From NCBI RefSeq assembly GCF_018619435.1, contig NZ_JAHFZF010000003.1, positions 62,001 to 126,000 of the forward strand: DNA of 64,000 nt, in the 5' to 3' direction. A model generated the notes under the pieces. That model worked only from the letters and a program-made list of their open reading frames with translations, was not told the DNA's origin and did no database searches. Position 1 is the first letter of the stretch. The number at the start of each line of letters is the position of its first letter. The stretch is from Rhodoferax sp. U11-2br. Its GTDB lineage: Bacteria; Pseudomonadota; Gammaproteobacteria; Burkholderiales; Burkholderiaceae_C. Below are positions 52,617 through 63,207 of this stretch, piece by piece. Made by a program: the position numbers and the translations under genes.

Positions 52617-54650
52617 ATGATTCAAACCCTATCCGCCCCTATGTTGGCGGCCGTTCCCCTGGCGCCATTGGTGGGTGCCCTGATGGCCGGTGTGCTGGGG
52701 ACCAAGTTTGGTGGCAACAGTATGGGACGCCGGGCTTCGCATTCCGTTGCCATCCTCGGTGTGTTGCTGTCTTTCATCCTGTCTGCCTTCACGCTCAAAA
52801 GTGTGAGCTTGGATGGCGCACGTTTTAATGAAACCCTCTACACCTGGATGGTGGTCGGTGGCCTGAAGATGGAGATCGGCTTCCTGGTGGACGGTCTCAC
52901 TGCCATGATGATGTGTGTGGTGACTTTTGTCTCTCTGATGGTGCACATCTACACCATTGGATATATGGAAGAAGACGAGGGTTACAACCGTTTCTTTTCT
53001 TACATCTCGCTGTTTACCTTTTCCATGTTGATGCTGGTGATGAGCAACAACATGCTTCAGCTGTTTTTTGGTTGGGAAGCAGTGGGGTTGGTGTCTTACT
53101 TGCTGATTGGCTTCTGGTACAACAAACCAACGGCGATTTTTGCCAACATGAAAGCGTTTTTGGTGAACCGCGTGGGCGACTTCGGGTTCATCCTGGGTAT
53201 CAGTCTGATTGCGGCTTATGCAGGCACCTTGAGTTACGCCGAGGCGTTTGCGAAAGCCGACGAGTTGGCTGCCATGACCTTGCCAGGAACAGATTGGATG
53301 CTGGTCACCGTGATTTGCATTTGCCTGTTCATTGGCGCCATGGGCAAGTCGGCACAGTTCCCTTTACACGTTTGGCTGCCTGACTCCATGGAAGGCCCAA
53401 CACCCATTTCGGCGCTGATCCATGCCGCCACGATGGTGACCGCTGGTATTTTCATGGTGGCCCGCATGTCTCCGTTGTTTGAGCTGAGTGAGGCCGCACT
53501 CAACTTCATCATGGTCATCGGTGCCATCACGGCCTTGTTCATGGGTTTTTTGGGCATTATTCAGAACGATATCAAGCGGGTGGTCGCTTATTCCACGCTG
53601 TCGCAGTTGGGCTACATGACGGTGGCGCTGGGCGCCTCTGCCTATTCTGTGGCTGTGTTTCATTTGATGACCCATGCATTCTTCAAAGCCTTGCTGTTCC
53701 TGGCTGCAGGCTCGGTGATCATGGGTCTGCACCATAACCAGGACATCCGCTGGATGGGTGGGGTGCGCAAATACATGCCTATCACCTGGATCACCTCATT
53801 GGTTGGTTCGTTGGCCTTGATTGGGACGCCCTTTTTCTCAGGGTTCTATTCCAAGGACGAAATCATCATGGCGGTGCACGCCAGCAATTTGCCAGCCTCC
53901 GGGTTAGCCTACTTTGCGGTACTGGCGGGTGTGTTCGTGACCGCGTTTTACTCGTTCAGGCTGTACTTCCTGGTGTTCCATGGCAAGGAACGTTTTGACC
54001 AGAACCCGGATGCCCACCATGGACACGACCACGCTGCTGACGATCACGGTCACGGTCATGACGCGCACCACCATCCCAAGGAGTCACCCTGGGTTGTCAC
54101 GATTCCTTTGATTCTGCTGGCCATCCCTTCTTTGATCATTGGTTACCACACCATTGGGCCGATGTTGTTTGGAGACTTCTTCAAAGACGCCATTTTTGTG
54201 AACCACGAGATTCATAAAGCCATGGAAGTTCTCTCGGAAGAATTCCATGGTGCGGCAGCGTTGGCACGGCACGGCTTCTCGGCGACACCTTTCTGGCTGG
54301 CTCTGGCAGGTGTGGTCTGTTCTTACTACATGTACATGGTCAATCCAGCCTTGCCTGCTGCGATCAAACGCAGCGTGATGCCGCTTTATCAGTTGTTGGA
54401 CAACAAGTATTACCTGGACTGGTTCAACGAGAACGTCTTGGCGCGCGGCGCGCGCGGTTTAGGGACGCTGTTCTGGAAGGTTGGGGATCAAACGCTGATT
54501 GACGGCGCTGCAGTCAATGGTTCTTGGCGTGTTGTTGGGTTGATCTCCAGCGTGGTCAGGAAATTCCAGACCGGGTACTTGTACGACTACGCGCTGTCGA
54601 TGGTGCTGGGCATCTTCGTGCTCATGACGTATTTCGTCTGGCTCAAATAG
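52617..54650 (+). CDS. nuoL: NADH-quinone oxidoreductase subunit L
   Basis: A 677-aa antiporter-like proton-pumping subunit with about 16 helices, including the lateral helix at the C terminus. Typical segments are FFGWEAVGLVSYLLIGFWY, FPLHVWLPDSMEGPTPISAL and STLSQLGYM. A His-rich loop (HHGHDHAADDHGHGHDAHHH, about 467-486) joins late helices; such loops occur in other betaproteobacterial NuoL and may bind metal incidentally. Confidence 0.97.
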   Translation: MIQTLSAPMLAAVPLAPLVGALMAGVLGTKFGGNSMGRRASHSVAILGVLLSFILSAFTLKSVSLDGARFNETLYTWMVVGGLKMEIGFLVDGLTAMMMCVVTFVSLMVHIYTIGYMEEDEGYNRFFSYISLFTFSMLMLVMSNNMLQLFFGWEAVGLVSYLLIGFWYNKPTAIFANMKAFLVNRVGDFGFILGISLIAAYAGTLSYAEAFAKADELAAMTLPGTDWMLVTVICICLFIGAMGKSAQFPLHVWLPDSMEGPTPISALIHAATMVTAGIFMVARMSPLFELSEAALNFIMVIGAITALFMGFLGIIQNDIKRVVAYSTLSQLGYMTVALGASAYSVAVFHLMTHAFFKALLFLAAGSVIMGLHHNQDIRWMGGVRKYMPITWITSLVGSLALIGTPFFSGFYSKDEIIMAVHASNLPASGLAYFAVLAGVFVTAFYSFRLYFLVFHGKERFDQNPDAHHGHDHAADDHGHGHDAHHHPKESPWVVTIPLILLAIPSLIIGYHTIGPMLFGDFFKDAIFVNHEIHKAMEVLSEEFHGAAALARHGFSATPFWLALAGVVCSYYMYMVNPALPAAIKRSVMPLYQLLDNKYYLDWFNENVLARGARGLGTLFWKVGDQTLIDGAAVNGSWRVVGLISSVVRKFQTGYLYDYALSMVLGIFVLMTYFVWLK

Positions 54651-54663
54651 GAGAAAGATAAAA

Positions 54664-56139
54664 ATGGGTTTTTTGAGCCTGGCTATTTGGATGCCAATTC
54701 TGTTTGGTGTCGTTCTGTTGGCAATGGGGCGGGAGGACCAAGTCCGCACTGTGCGCTGGTTGGCCTTGTTTGGGGCTGTACTCAGTTTGTTGGTGACCCT
54801 GCCGCTGTACCTGCAGTTTGATATCTCAACGGCAGCGATGCAGTTTGTGGAGTTGTCGCCCTGGATTGAGCGTTTCAACGTCAACTATCACCTCGGTGTA
54901 GACGGCATTTCGCTGTGGTTTGTGCTGCTCACCGCCTTTATCAATGTGATCGTGGTGATTGCCGCTTGGGAAGTGATCACCAGCCGGGTGAACCAGTACA
55001 TGGGTGCTTTCCTGATCCTCAGCGGCTTGATGATCGGGGTGTTCTGTGCACTGGATGGCATGTTGTTCTACGTGTTCTTTGAAGCCACGCTGATCCCGAT
55101 GTACCTGATCATCGGGATCTGGGGTGGTCCGAACAAGATCTACGCGTCCTTCAAGTTTTTTCTGTACACCTTGCTCGGCTCCTTGTTGATGCTGGTGGCC
55201 CTGATTTATCTTTATGTGCAGTCCGGCAGCAGCTTTGATCTGGCGGCGTGGCACAAGTTGCCGCTCGACAGCACAGCGCAAACGTTGTTGTTTTTTGCTT
55301 TTTTGTCGGCGTTTGCTGTCAAGGTGCCGATGTGGCCGGTGCACACTTGGTTGCCAGATGTGCACGTAGAGGCCCCCACAGGCGGTTCTGCGGTGCTGGC
55401 TGCGATCATGTTGAAACTGGGGGCGTATGGATTTCTGCGGTTCTCGCTGCCGATTGCGCCAGATGCCTCACACCATTGGGCGGGCCTGATGATTGGCTTG
55501 TCGCTGGTGGCCGTGGTGTACGTGGGTCTGGTGACCTTGGTGCAGCGGGATATGAAGAAGCTCGTGGCGTATTCCTCGGTGGCTCACATGGGCTTTGTCA
55601 CGCTGGGCTTCTTCATCTTTAATGAGCTTGGGGTTTCGGGTGGCATCGTTCAGATGATTTCACACGGTTTTGTTTCGGCTGCCATGTTCTTGTCGATCGG
55701 TGTGTTGTACGACCGCATGCACTCCCGGGAGATCGCCAGTTATGGTGGTGTGGTCAACACCATGCCGCGCTTCACCGCCTTTGCCTTGTTGTTCGTCATG
55801 GCCAACTGCGGCTTGCCGGGTACCGCTGGTTTTGTGGGTGAGTGGATGGTGATCCTCGGTGCCGTCAAGGTCAATTTCTGGGTGGGTATGGCAGCGGCCA
55901 GTGCCTTGATTTTTGGTGCGGCTTACTCCCTGTGGATGTTCAAGCGGGTTTACTTGGGACCGGTGGCCAACGACCATGTCAAACATCTGACAGACATCAA
56001 CAAGCGCGAATTTTTCTTTCTGGCTTTGCTGGCCATTGCGGTGCTGTACATGGGCATTTACCCGAAACCGTTCACCGATGTGATGGATGTCTCCGTGGCT
56101 GAGTTGCTGAGGCATGTGGCCCAGTCCAAGCTGCCCTGA
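54664..56139 (+). CDS. nuoM: NADH-quinone oxidoreductase subunit M
   Basis: A 491-aa antiporter-like proton-pumping subunit with 14 helices. The acidic/basic channel residues lie in FYVFFEATLIPMYLIIGIWG and AVKVPMWPVHTWLPDVHVEA; KKLVAYSSVAHMGFV is conserved. ATG 54664 has AGGAGAAAG upstream. Confidence 0.97.
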   Translation: MGFLSLAIWMPILFGVVLLAMGREDQVRTVRWLALFGAVLSLLVTLPLYLQFDISTAAMQFVELSPWIERFNVNYHLGVDGISLWFVLLTAFINVIVVIAAWEVITSRVNQYMGAFLILSGLMIGVFCALDGMLFYVFFEATLIPMYLIIGIWGGPNKIYASFKFFLYTLLGSLLMLVALIYLYVQSGSSFDLAAWHKLPLDSTAQTLLFFAFLSAFAVKVPMWPVHTWLPDVHVEAPTGGSAVLAAIMLKLGAYGFLRFSLPIAPDASHHWAGLMIGLSLVAVVYVGLVTLVQRDMKKLVAYSSVAHMGFVTLGFFIFNELGVSGGIVQMISHGFVSAAMFLSIGVLYDRMHSREIASYGGVVNTMPRFTAFALLFVMANCGLPGTAGFVGEWMVILGAVKVNFWVGMAAASALIFGAAYSLWMFKRVYLGPVANDHVKHLTDINKREFFFLALLAIAVLYMGIYPKPFTDVMDVSVAELLRHVAQSKLP

Positions 56140-56174
56140 GTTATCCAATCTGATTCCCTAGACAAGAGACACAC

Positions 56175-57662
56175 ATGTTTGACAAACTCAGTTTGATGGC
56201 TGTAATTCCAGAAGTGATCCTGTTGGTCATGGCCTGCGTGATCCTGCTGTTTGATCTGTCGGTCAAAAGTGCCAAGCGGGGTGCAACCTATGGGCTCACG
56301 CTGGTGACACTCTCGGTGGTGGTAGCGTTGGAGGCTGCGTCTGCGACTTCCGGCCAAACCGTTTATGCTTTTGGCAACATGGTGGTCAACGATGCCATGG
56401 GCCACTGGCTCAAGTGTTTTGCCGCAGCAGCTGTCATGGTGGTGCTGGTCTATGGACGAGACTACGCTGCTGGCCGCGACATGTTGCGCGGTGGTGATCT
56501 GTTCACCCTGAGCTTGTTTTCATTGCTGGGCATGTTTGTGATGATTTCAGGCAACAACTTCTTGGGTATCTACATGGGTATCGAGTTGTTGACGCTCTCA
56601 AGTTACGCCATGGTGGCGTTGCGCCGCGACCACGTGCTGTCGACCGAAGCCGCCATGAAATATTTTGTGCTGGGTGCGCTGGCTTCGGGCTTGTTGCTCT
56701 ACGGTATGTCGATGTTGTACGGTGCAACCGGCAGTCTGGATTTGGGACAGGTGTTGAAGGCGATCAACGGTGGGCAGATTGATCACCAGATTCTGATTTT
56801 TGGTCTGGTGTTTCTGGTGGCCGGCCTGGCGTTCAAACTCGGTGTGGTGCCGTTTCACATGTGGATTCCAGACGTCTACCAAGGTGCGCCGACCGTGATC
56901 ACCTTGATGGTGGCTGGCGCCCCGAAGTTGGCCGCATTTGCGGTGTTCATTCGTATGCTGGTCGAGGGGCTTTTGCCTTTGGCGGTGGACTGGCAGCAAA
57001 TGCTGATGGTGATGGCTGTGGCCTCGCTGGCCATTGGTAATCTGGCGGCGATTGCTCAGACCAATGTCAAGCGGATGCTGGCGTTCTCCACCATTTCACA
57101 CATGGGTTTTGTGTTGATCGGCATGATGTCTGGTGTGGTCAGCGGGCATGCGGATGCGGCTGGCAATGCCTACGGTGCATCGATGTTTTATGTTGTCTCC
57201 TATGTGTTGACAACCTTGGCCAGTTTTGGTGTCATTTTGCTGCTGTCGCGTGAAGGTTTCGAGAGTGAAGAGATTGCTGACTTTGCAGGTTTGAACCAGC
57301 GCAGCCCGCTCTACGCTGGCATCATGGCACTGTGCCTGTTCTCCTTGGCAGGTATTCCCCCGATGGTTGGGTTTTATGCCAAGCTGGCTGTTTTGGAGGC
57401 CTTGGTGGCCACGGGTGGAACGGTCTACATCGCCTTGGCGGTGTATGCGGTGATGATGTCCTTGATTGGCGCCTTCTACTATTTGCGCGTGGTCAAAGTG
57501 ATGTATTTTGATGCGCCACTCAACACGGCGCCTTTGACCGCAGGCATGGATGTGCGTGCCGTGCTGACCATCAACGCGGCCTTGTTGTTGGTCCTGGGGC
57601 TGTTGCCCGGTGGTTTGATGACACTGTGTGCCAATGCCGTGCTAAAGATGCTGGCCACCTGA
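56175..57662 (+). CDS. nuoN: NADH-quinone oxidoreductase subunit N
   Basis: A 495-aa antiporter-like proton-pumping subunit with 14 helices. It has [40 protein letters not shown] and [17 protein letters not shown]. It is the last nuo gene. In many Burkholderiales a small DUF2818 gene follows; here the NUDIX gene begins after 44 bases instead. Confidence 0.97.
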   Translation: MFDKLSLMAVIPEVILLVMACVILLFDLSVKSAKRGATYGLTLVTLSVVVALEAASATSGQTVYAFGNMVVNDAMGHWLKCFAAAAVMVVLVYGRDYAAGRDMLRGGDLFTLSLFSLLGMFVMISGNNFLGIYMGIELLTLSSYAMVALRRDHVLSTEAAMKYFVLGALASGLLLYGMSMLYGATGSLDLGQVLKAINGGQIDHQILIFGLVFLVAGLAFKLGVVPFHMWIPDVYQGAPTVITLMVAGAPKLAAFAVFIRMLVEGLLPLAVDWQQMLMVMAVASLAIGNLAAIAQTNVKRMLAFSTISHMGFVLIGMMSGVVSGHADAAGNAYGASMFYVVSYVLTTLASFGVILLLSREGFESEEIADFAGLNQRSPLYAGIMALCLFSLAGIPPMVGFYAKLAVLEALVATGGTVYIALAVYAVMMSLIGAFYYLRVVKVMYFDAPLNTAPLTAGMDVRAVLTINAALLLVLGLLPGGLMTLCANAVLKMLAT

Positions 57663-57706
57663 CCGCCAGCCGCTTCTGACCTTTCCATCTGTACCCAGAG
57701 GCCGAC

Positions 57707-58288
57707 ATGGAGCACTTGCAGGAAAAACGGGTTGGCAGCACAGAGTTGTGCAAGGGCAGCTTCCTGCATGTTTTGCGTGACACCGTCGAGCTGTCCAATG
57801 GGGCTCTGACAACCCGGGAATACGTGGTCCATCCTGGCGCCGTGATGGTGGTGCCACTGATCGAGGATGCCCAGGGTGAGGTGCGCCTGGTGCTGGAGCG
57901 CCAGTTTCGCTACCCCTTGAACCGTGTGATGGTGGAGTTTCCGGCTGGCAAGAAGGATCCTGGCGAAGAGCCGTTTCAGTGTGCCCAACGTGAGCTGCGT
58001 GAGGAGACCGGTTACCAGGCGCGCTTCTGGGCGCATGCCGGTGTGATGCATCCGGTGGCAGCCTATTCGACCGAGGTCATCGACATCTGGTTTGCCAAGG
58101 GCCTGACTGCTGGTGCCCGACAGCTGGACGCCGACGAATTATTGGATGTGTTCACCGCCACGCCGGCTGAGCTCCTGACCTGGTGCCGCGAAGGGCAGAT
58201 CACCGACGCCAAGACTTTGCTGGCCGCCTTGTGGCTCCAAAACGTGTTTTCCGGCGCGTGGACGCTGGACTGGTTTGAAACAACTTAG
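57707..58288 (+). CDS. NUDIX hydrolase, ADP-ribose pyrophosphatase type
   Basis: A 193-aa hydrolase. The NUDIX box (about 82-104) reads GKKDPGEEPFQCAQRELREE then TGY, with catalytic glutamates in RELREETG. The N-terminal beta domain and PVAAYSTEVIDIWFAKGL fit ADP-ribose pyrophosphatases. Its place at the end of the nuo operon is conserved in relatives and may reflect NAD turnover. Confidence 0.88.
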   Translation: MEHLQEKRVGSTELCKGSFLHVLRDTVELSNGALTTREYVVHPGAVMVVPLIEDAQGEVRLVLERQFRYPLNRVMVEFPAGKKDPGEEPFQCAQRELREETGYQARFWAHAGVMHPVAAYSTEVIDIWFAKGLTAGARQLDADELLDVFTATPAELLTWCREGQITDAKTLLAALWLQNVFSGAWTLDWFETT

Positions 58289-58392
58289 CCTGATGACACA
58301 GATCTGCTGACAACCTCCGCAGCGATCACTTCCCTGATTTCTCCGGTGTTGATCAGTCTGTCTTGCCTTCTGGGCAGATACAGGAGACAGTG

Positions 58393-61300
58393 ATGAACGA
58401 CACCTCTCTGGCGGCGCTACGCAACTTTGCGCGTGAGAACATCGGGCTCCACGGCCACGTCCTGGCAGATTTTGTTGCTAACTATTTTTATAGCGCAGAC
58501 CCCAATGAAATAGAGGCTCGCGGGCCAAATTGCCTGATGGCCATGGCCTGTGCCCATCTGCGTTTGCTGGAGCTGCCACCGAGCCCGTCGGGCGCACGTG
58601 TCAGAGTCTTCAACCCGAGCATTGCCGAAGACGGATTTGTGAGTGATCACACCGTGGTTCAAATTGTGCAGGACGACATGCCCTTTTTGGTGGACTCGGT
58701 GACGATGGCGGTCAACCGGGCGGGATACACCGCACACTGGATTGTTCATCCGCTGCTGGTGATTGAGTTGGACGCCCAGCGACGGCTCAGTCAGGTTCGC
58801 CATGCCAATCCGGCAGCGCTGGCCGAGAGCGCCGTCCAGTCCTTTATTGTGGTGGAGTGTGACCGCATCATCTCCGAGCCAGAGCGCCAGGCTTTGCAGG
58901 ATGATCTGCTGCGTGTCCTGGCAGACGTGTCGGCCGCTGTCCGCGATTGGCCCGCGATGCTGGCCCGTTTGCAGGAAGTCATCGACGTGTCCGAGCAAGC
59001 ACCTCAGCGTACGGCAGCCATGTCCGAAGGTGTGGCCTTCCTGCGCTGGCTGGAGGCACAACACTTCACCTTTCTCGGTGCTCGTGACTACAGCGTATCG
59101 CGTGAGGGGGAGCTTGTTCACCTCACGGCGATCCCTCACACCGGCTTTGGCATTTTGCGGGGAGATCCCCTCAAACCGGTCAGCCAGTTGCCTTTGGAAG
59201 CACAGGCGATCCTGGAGACAGATCAGTTGGTGGTTACCACCAAGGCTATGACGCGCTCCACGGTGCACCGCCCGGCCTGGCTGGATTGTCTGGCGATCAA
59301 GCGGTTTGACGAGGCGGGCAGGGTGGTGGGGGAAACCCGCTTTCTGGGGCTGTACACCTCCAAAGCCTACGCGGCACCGGTTGCCGACATTCCTCAGGTG
59401 CGGCTGCGCATCACCCAGGTCATGCGGGCCGCCGAAGTGATGCCTGAAAGTCACGCCGCCAAATCGCTGCAAGCCATCCTGGAAGCCTATCCGCGTGATG
59501 AGTTGTTCCAGGTGGACACACCCACCCTGATCCAGCATGCGATTGGCATCCTGCGTTTGCAGGAGCGCCAGCGCACCTGTGTCTTCTTGCGCCACGACCC
59601 TTTTTGCCGTTTCACCTCGGTGCAGGTCTATGTGCCACGCGACCGCTACAACACCGAGTTGCGCCTGCGTATTGGGGAGGAACTGGTGCGCACCCTGGAT
59701 GGTCAATCGGTCGAGTTCACGCCGATGTTGACGGACCATCCGATGGCGCGCATCCACTACCTGATTCGCACCGCCCAAGCTGTGGCGTCCCATCTGGATG
59801 AGCCTGCCTTGGCGGCCCGTATCGCCACGCTGGCACGGCGCTGGGAGGACGACTGCAAGCTGGCGCTGTTACAAATCCATGGCGAAGAAGCTGGCCTGGC
59901 GCTGGCCAAACGGTTTGCAGACGCGTTTTCCGCCAGTTACAAGGAAGATTTTTCTGGCTTGGTGGCGGCCGACGATGCGCTGGTCTTGTCAACACTGTCC
60001 GAGCGTGTGGGCTTGGCGGTCAGGCTTTACCGCCCGGTCCAGCCCAAACCAGATGTTGTTCGTTTGAAGATGTACAGCACCAGCAAGTTAGCTTTGTCAG
60101 ATTCGCTACCGATTCTGGAATGTATGGGTGCCCGGGTGTTGGACGAACATCCCTACAGGGTGATTGAGGCGGGGGCACAGCGCCACTTCTGGATTCACGA
60201 CCTGGGCCTGCTGTTACCCGACAACACCGACTTTTCCATCATCAAAGAACGCTTCGAGTCTTTGTTTCTAAGGGTTTGGTGCAACGAATTTGACAGTGAT
60301 CGGTTGAACCAGCTGGTGCTGGTCACCCAGCTGGACGGTCGAGCCATCTCGGTGTTGCGCGCCTACACGCGCTACTTCCGGCAGCTTGGATTTGCCTTCA
60401 GCCAGGCCTACATCGAGACCACACTGCGCAAAAACGCGGCACTTACCCAGCTGCTTTTTGATCTGTTTGCGACGCGTTTTGACCCCGACCTGGCGGGAGA
60501 CCGTGACGCGGCCCAGCAAGGACTATCAGAGCACATTGAACGTTTGCTCGGTGAGGTGGCCAGCCTGGAAGAAGACCGCGTTATCCGCCAGTTTTACAAC
60601 AGCATGCTGTCAACGGTTCGCACCAATGCCTGGCAGACCACGGTGGATGGGCTCCATAAGCCTTATCTGAGCTTCAAGTTCGAGCCGAAAAAGATGCCGG
60701 GTGTGCCCGAGCCCAAGCCACAGCATGAGATCTGGGTCTACGCCCCACGTTTTGAGGGGGTGCATCTGCGCCATGGCAAGGTGGCGCGCGGTGGCATCCG
60801 CTGGTCAGACCGGCGCGAGGACTTCCGTACCGAAATTTTGGGGCTGGTCAAGGCGCAACACGTCAAAAACACGGTGATTGTGCCGGTCGGCTCCAAAGGC
60901 GGTTTTGTTCTCAAGGCGGCGCCTAATCCGTCTGACCGCGACGCCACCCTGGCCGAGGGTATCGCGTGTTACCGCCTCTTCCTCTCGGGTTTGCTGGACC
61001 TGACCGACAACCTGGTCCAAGGTCAGGTGGTGGCGCCAGAGCGGGTGGTTCGCCATGACCCGGATGACCCGTATCTGGTGGTCGCGGCGGACAAGGGTAC
61101 GGCGAGTTTTTCGGACATTGCCAACAGCCTGTCTGCCGACTACGGGTTCTGGCTGGGGGATGCCTTTGCCTCGGGTGGCTCCGTGGGGTATGACCACAAA
61201 AAGATGGGGATCACCGCGCGAGGTGCCTGGGAGTCGACCAAACGGCATTTCCGCTCGTTGGGCATCAACACCCAAACCACGCCGTTCACCGTGGTCGGCA

Positions 61301-63153
61301 TCGGTGACATGTCCGGTGATGTGTTTGGCAACGGCATGCTGTTGTCCGAACACATCCGGCTGGTGGCTGCGTTTGACCATCGGCATATCTTCATCGACCC
61401 GAATCCCGATGTGGCTGCCAGTTTTTCCGAGCGTCGACGTCTGTTTGGCCTGGTGCGTTCGAGCTGGGACGACTATGACAAGGCCTTGATCTCGGACGGT
61501 GGCGGTGTGTATTCACGCAGCGCCAAGTCCATCAGGCTGTCGGTGGCCGCACAGGCGGTGCTAGGGATACCGGTTCAAGAGCTGTCACCGGTCGAGCTCC
61601 TCAATGCCTTGCTCAAGGCACCGGTGGACCTGATCTACAACGGTGGCATCGGCACCTATGTCAAATCTTCCCGGGAAACCCATGCTCAGGCCGGTGACAA
61701 AGCCGGTGACGCTTTCCGCGTGAATGGCTCGGAGTTGCGTTGCAAAGTGCTGGTGGAAGGGGGCAACCTCGGGTGTACCCATAACGGGCGTATTGAGTAC
61801 GCCCAAAAGGGTGGCCTGATCTACACCGATGCCATCGACAACTCGGCTGGGGTGGACTGTTCGGACCATGAGGTTAACATCAAGATCCTGCTGGACCGGG
61901 TGGTTGAGGCGGGGGACATGACCCTCAAGCAGCGCAACGATTTGCTGGCCTCCATGACCGAGGAAGTGGGTCATCTGGTGCTGGCGGACAACTATTACCA
62001 AACCCAGGCGCTGGACGTGGTCTGCCATCGCCCCAGCTATTTCCTGGATGCTCAACAACGGCTCATGCAGTGGCTGGAGGGTTCAGGCCGACTGGACCGG
62101 GCCATCGAATTTTTGCCCGCGGACGAAGAGATCAGGCTGCGCCGAGCTACAGCAACAGGACTGAGCGCTCCTGAAAACGCGGTGTTGCTGGCCTATGCCA
62201 AGATTGCTGTGTTCAACGATCTGATCGCCAGTGACCTGCCAGACGACCTGTTTTTCAACCGTTCACTGCAAGCTTATTTCCCGAAAGTTCTGACAGAAAA
62301 ATTCAGCGCTGCCATAGCCTCGCACCCCCTCAAGCGCGAGATCATCGCCACTCATGTGACCAACACCTTGGTCAACCGCATGGGCGCGACCTTTGTCAAC
62401 TTCCTGGCTGCAGAAGCCGCCGCCAAAACCGCTGACGTGGTGCGCGCCTATACCTTGGCGCGAGAGATTTTTGACCTGGAAACGCTGTGGGACCAGATTG
62501 ACACTCTGGATGCCCAGATCCCCAGCGCCCTGCAGCTGAATTTGCTGGGCAAGCTGATGTCGATTGCCAAACGTGCGTCACGCTGGATGCTGCGCAAACG
62601 TGACAAGGCGACAGATCTGCCGACCCTGATTACACGTTACCAACCTGGTGCCAGTGAGTTGCGTGCACACCTGGATGACTGGTTGCCTGAGGCCACCCAA
62701 CAGGTCTGGCAACAGATGACCCAGGAGTGGGTGGACCAGGGTGTGGCCGTTGATCTGGCGCGACGACTGACCTCGCTCGAGTTTGCGTTTCCTGCCCTGG
62801 ATCTGGTGGACCTCAGTGCGTCGGCCCATATCCCGCTGGAACAGGCCGCACGAACCTATTTTGCGGTGGCGGTCACCCTGGATTTGTCGGGCTGGCGCAC
62901 ACAAATCAACCGCCTGCCGACAGACACCCTGTGGCAGACCCAGGCGCGCAGCAGTGCCCGAGACGACATTTATGCCATGGCGGGGCAGATCACCCAGACC
63001 GTGTTGACGCAGCACACCAGCGTGGACGATTGGTCGGCACGGCATGCTGGCCAGATCGGACGTTTGCGCCAGCTGTTGCAGACCATTGGGGCACAAGCGC
63101 CAGATCTGGCTCCGGTCTCGGTGGCCTTGCGGGAGTTGCGGCATTTAGCCTGA
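58393..63153 (+). CDS. gdhB: NAD-specific glutamate dehydrogenase, large (about 180 kDa) type
   Basis: A 1586-aa enzyme that deaminates glutamate to 2-oxoglutarate with NAD. An N-terminal regulatory region with ACT-like parts (about 1-600) precedes the catalytic region (about 700-1230), where GGIRWSDRREDFRTEILGLV, NTVIVPVGSKGGFVLK and the dinucleotide-fold KVLVEGGNLGCTHNGRIEYA are found; a helical C-terminal region follows. ATG 58393 has AGGAGA 7 bases before it; an in-frame ATG at 58363 is less likely. This catabolic type suits growth on amino acids. The gene is unbroken. Confidence 0.95.
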   Translation: MNDTSLAALRNFARENIGLHGHVLADFVANYFYSADPNEIEARGPNCLMAMACAHLRLLELPPSPSGARVRVFNPSIAEDGFVSDHTVVQIVQDDMPFLVDSVTMAVNRAGYTAHWIVHPLLVIELDAQRRLSQVRHANPAALAESAVQSFIVVECDRIISEPERQALQDDLLRVLADVSAAVRDWPAMLARLQEVIDVSEQAPQRTAAMSEGVAFLRWLEAQHFTFLGARDYSVSREGELVHLTAIPHTGFGILRGDPLKPVSQLPLEAQAILETDQLVVTTKAMTRSTVHRPAWLDCLAIKRFDEAGRVVGETRFLGLYTSKAYAAPVADIPQVRLRITQVMRAAEVMPESHAAKSLQAILEAYPRDELFQVDTPTLIQHAIGILRLQERQRTCVFLRHDPFCRFTSVQVYVPRDRYNTELRLRIGEELVRTLDGQSVEFTPMLTDHPMARIHYLIRTAQAVASHLDEPALAARIATLARRWEDDCKLALLQIHGEEAGLALAKRFADAFSASYKEDFSGLVAADDALVLSTLSERVGLAVRLYRPVQPKPDVVRLKMYSTSKLALSDSLPILECMGARVLDEHPYRVIEAGAQRHFWIHDLGLLLPDNTDFSIIKERFESLFLRVWCNEFDSDRLNQLVLVTQLDGRAISVLRAYTRYFRQLGFAFSQAYIETTLRKNAALTQLLFDLFATRFDPDLAGDRDAAQQGLSEHIERLLGEVASLEEDRVIRQFYNSMLSTVRTNAWQTTVDGLHKPYLSFKFEPKKMPGVPEPKPQHEIWVYAPRFEGVHLRHGKVARGGIRWSDRREDFRTEILGLVKAQHVKNTVIVPVGSKGGFVLKAAPNPSDRDATLAEGIACYRLFLSGLLDLTDNLVQGQVVAPERVVRHDPDDPYLVVAADKGTASFSDIANSLSADYGFWLGDAFASGGSVGYDHKKMGITARGAWESTKRHFRSLGINTQTTPFTVVGIGDMSGDVFGNGMLLSEHIRLVAAFDHRHIFIDPNPDVAASFSERRRLFGLVRSSWDDYDKALISDGGGVYSRSAKSIRLSVAAQAVLGIPVQELSPVELLNALLKAPVDLIYNGGIGTYVKSSRETHAQAGDKAGDAFRVNGSELRCKVLVEGGNLGCTHNGRIEYAQKGGLIYTDAIDNSAGVDCSDHEVNIKILLDRVVEAGDMTLKQRNDLLASMTEEVGHLVLADNYYQTQALDVVCHRPSYFLDAQQRLMQWLEGSGRLDRAIEFLPADEEIRLRRATATGLSAPENAVLLAYAKIAVFNDLIASDLPDDLFFNRSLQAYFPKVLTEKFSAAIASHPLKREIIATHVTNTLVNRMGATFVNFLAAEAAAKTADVVRAYTLAREIFDLETLWDQIDTLDAQIPSALQLNLLGKLMSIAKRASRWMLRKRDKATDLPTLITRYQPGASELRAHLDDWLPEATQQVWQQMTQEWVDQGVAVDLARRLTSLEFAFPALDLVDLSASAHIPLEQAARTYFAVAVTLDLSGWRTQINRLPTDTLWQTQARSSARDDIYAMAGQITQTVLTQHTSVDDWSARHAGQIGRLRQLLQTIGAQAPDLAPVSVALRELRHLA

Positions 63154-63207
63154 TGTGTTGTGACCTGCTCAGGAGTCGCAGGCCGTGACGGCACATGAAC
63201 AGCCGGG

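Noticed and set aside
58470-58515. Sequence in the glutamate dehydrogenase gene with GCTAACTATTTTTATAGCGC and ATAGAGGCTCG, faintly like the dispersed repeat
   Set aside because: The CCCTTAT/ATAAGGG core is missing and the encoded residues fit the normal protein N terminus.
58417-59793. A 458-codon minus-strand open frame opposite the glutamate dehydrogenase gene
   Set aside because: It is explained as an antisense shadow of a conserved gene.
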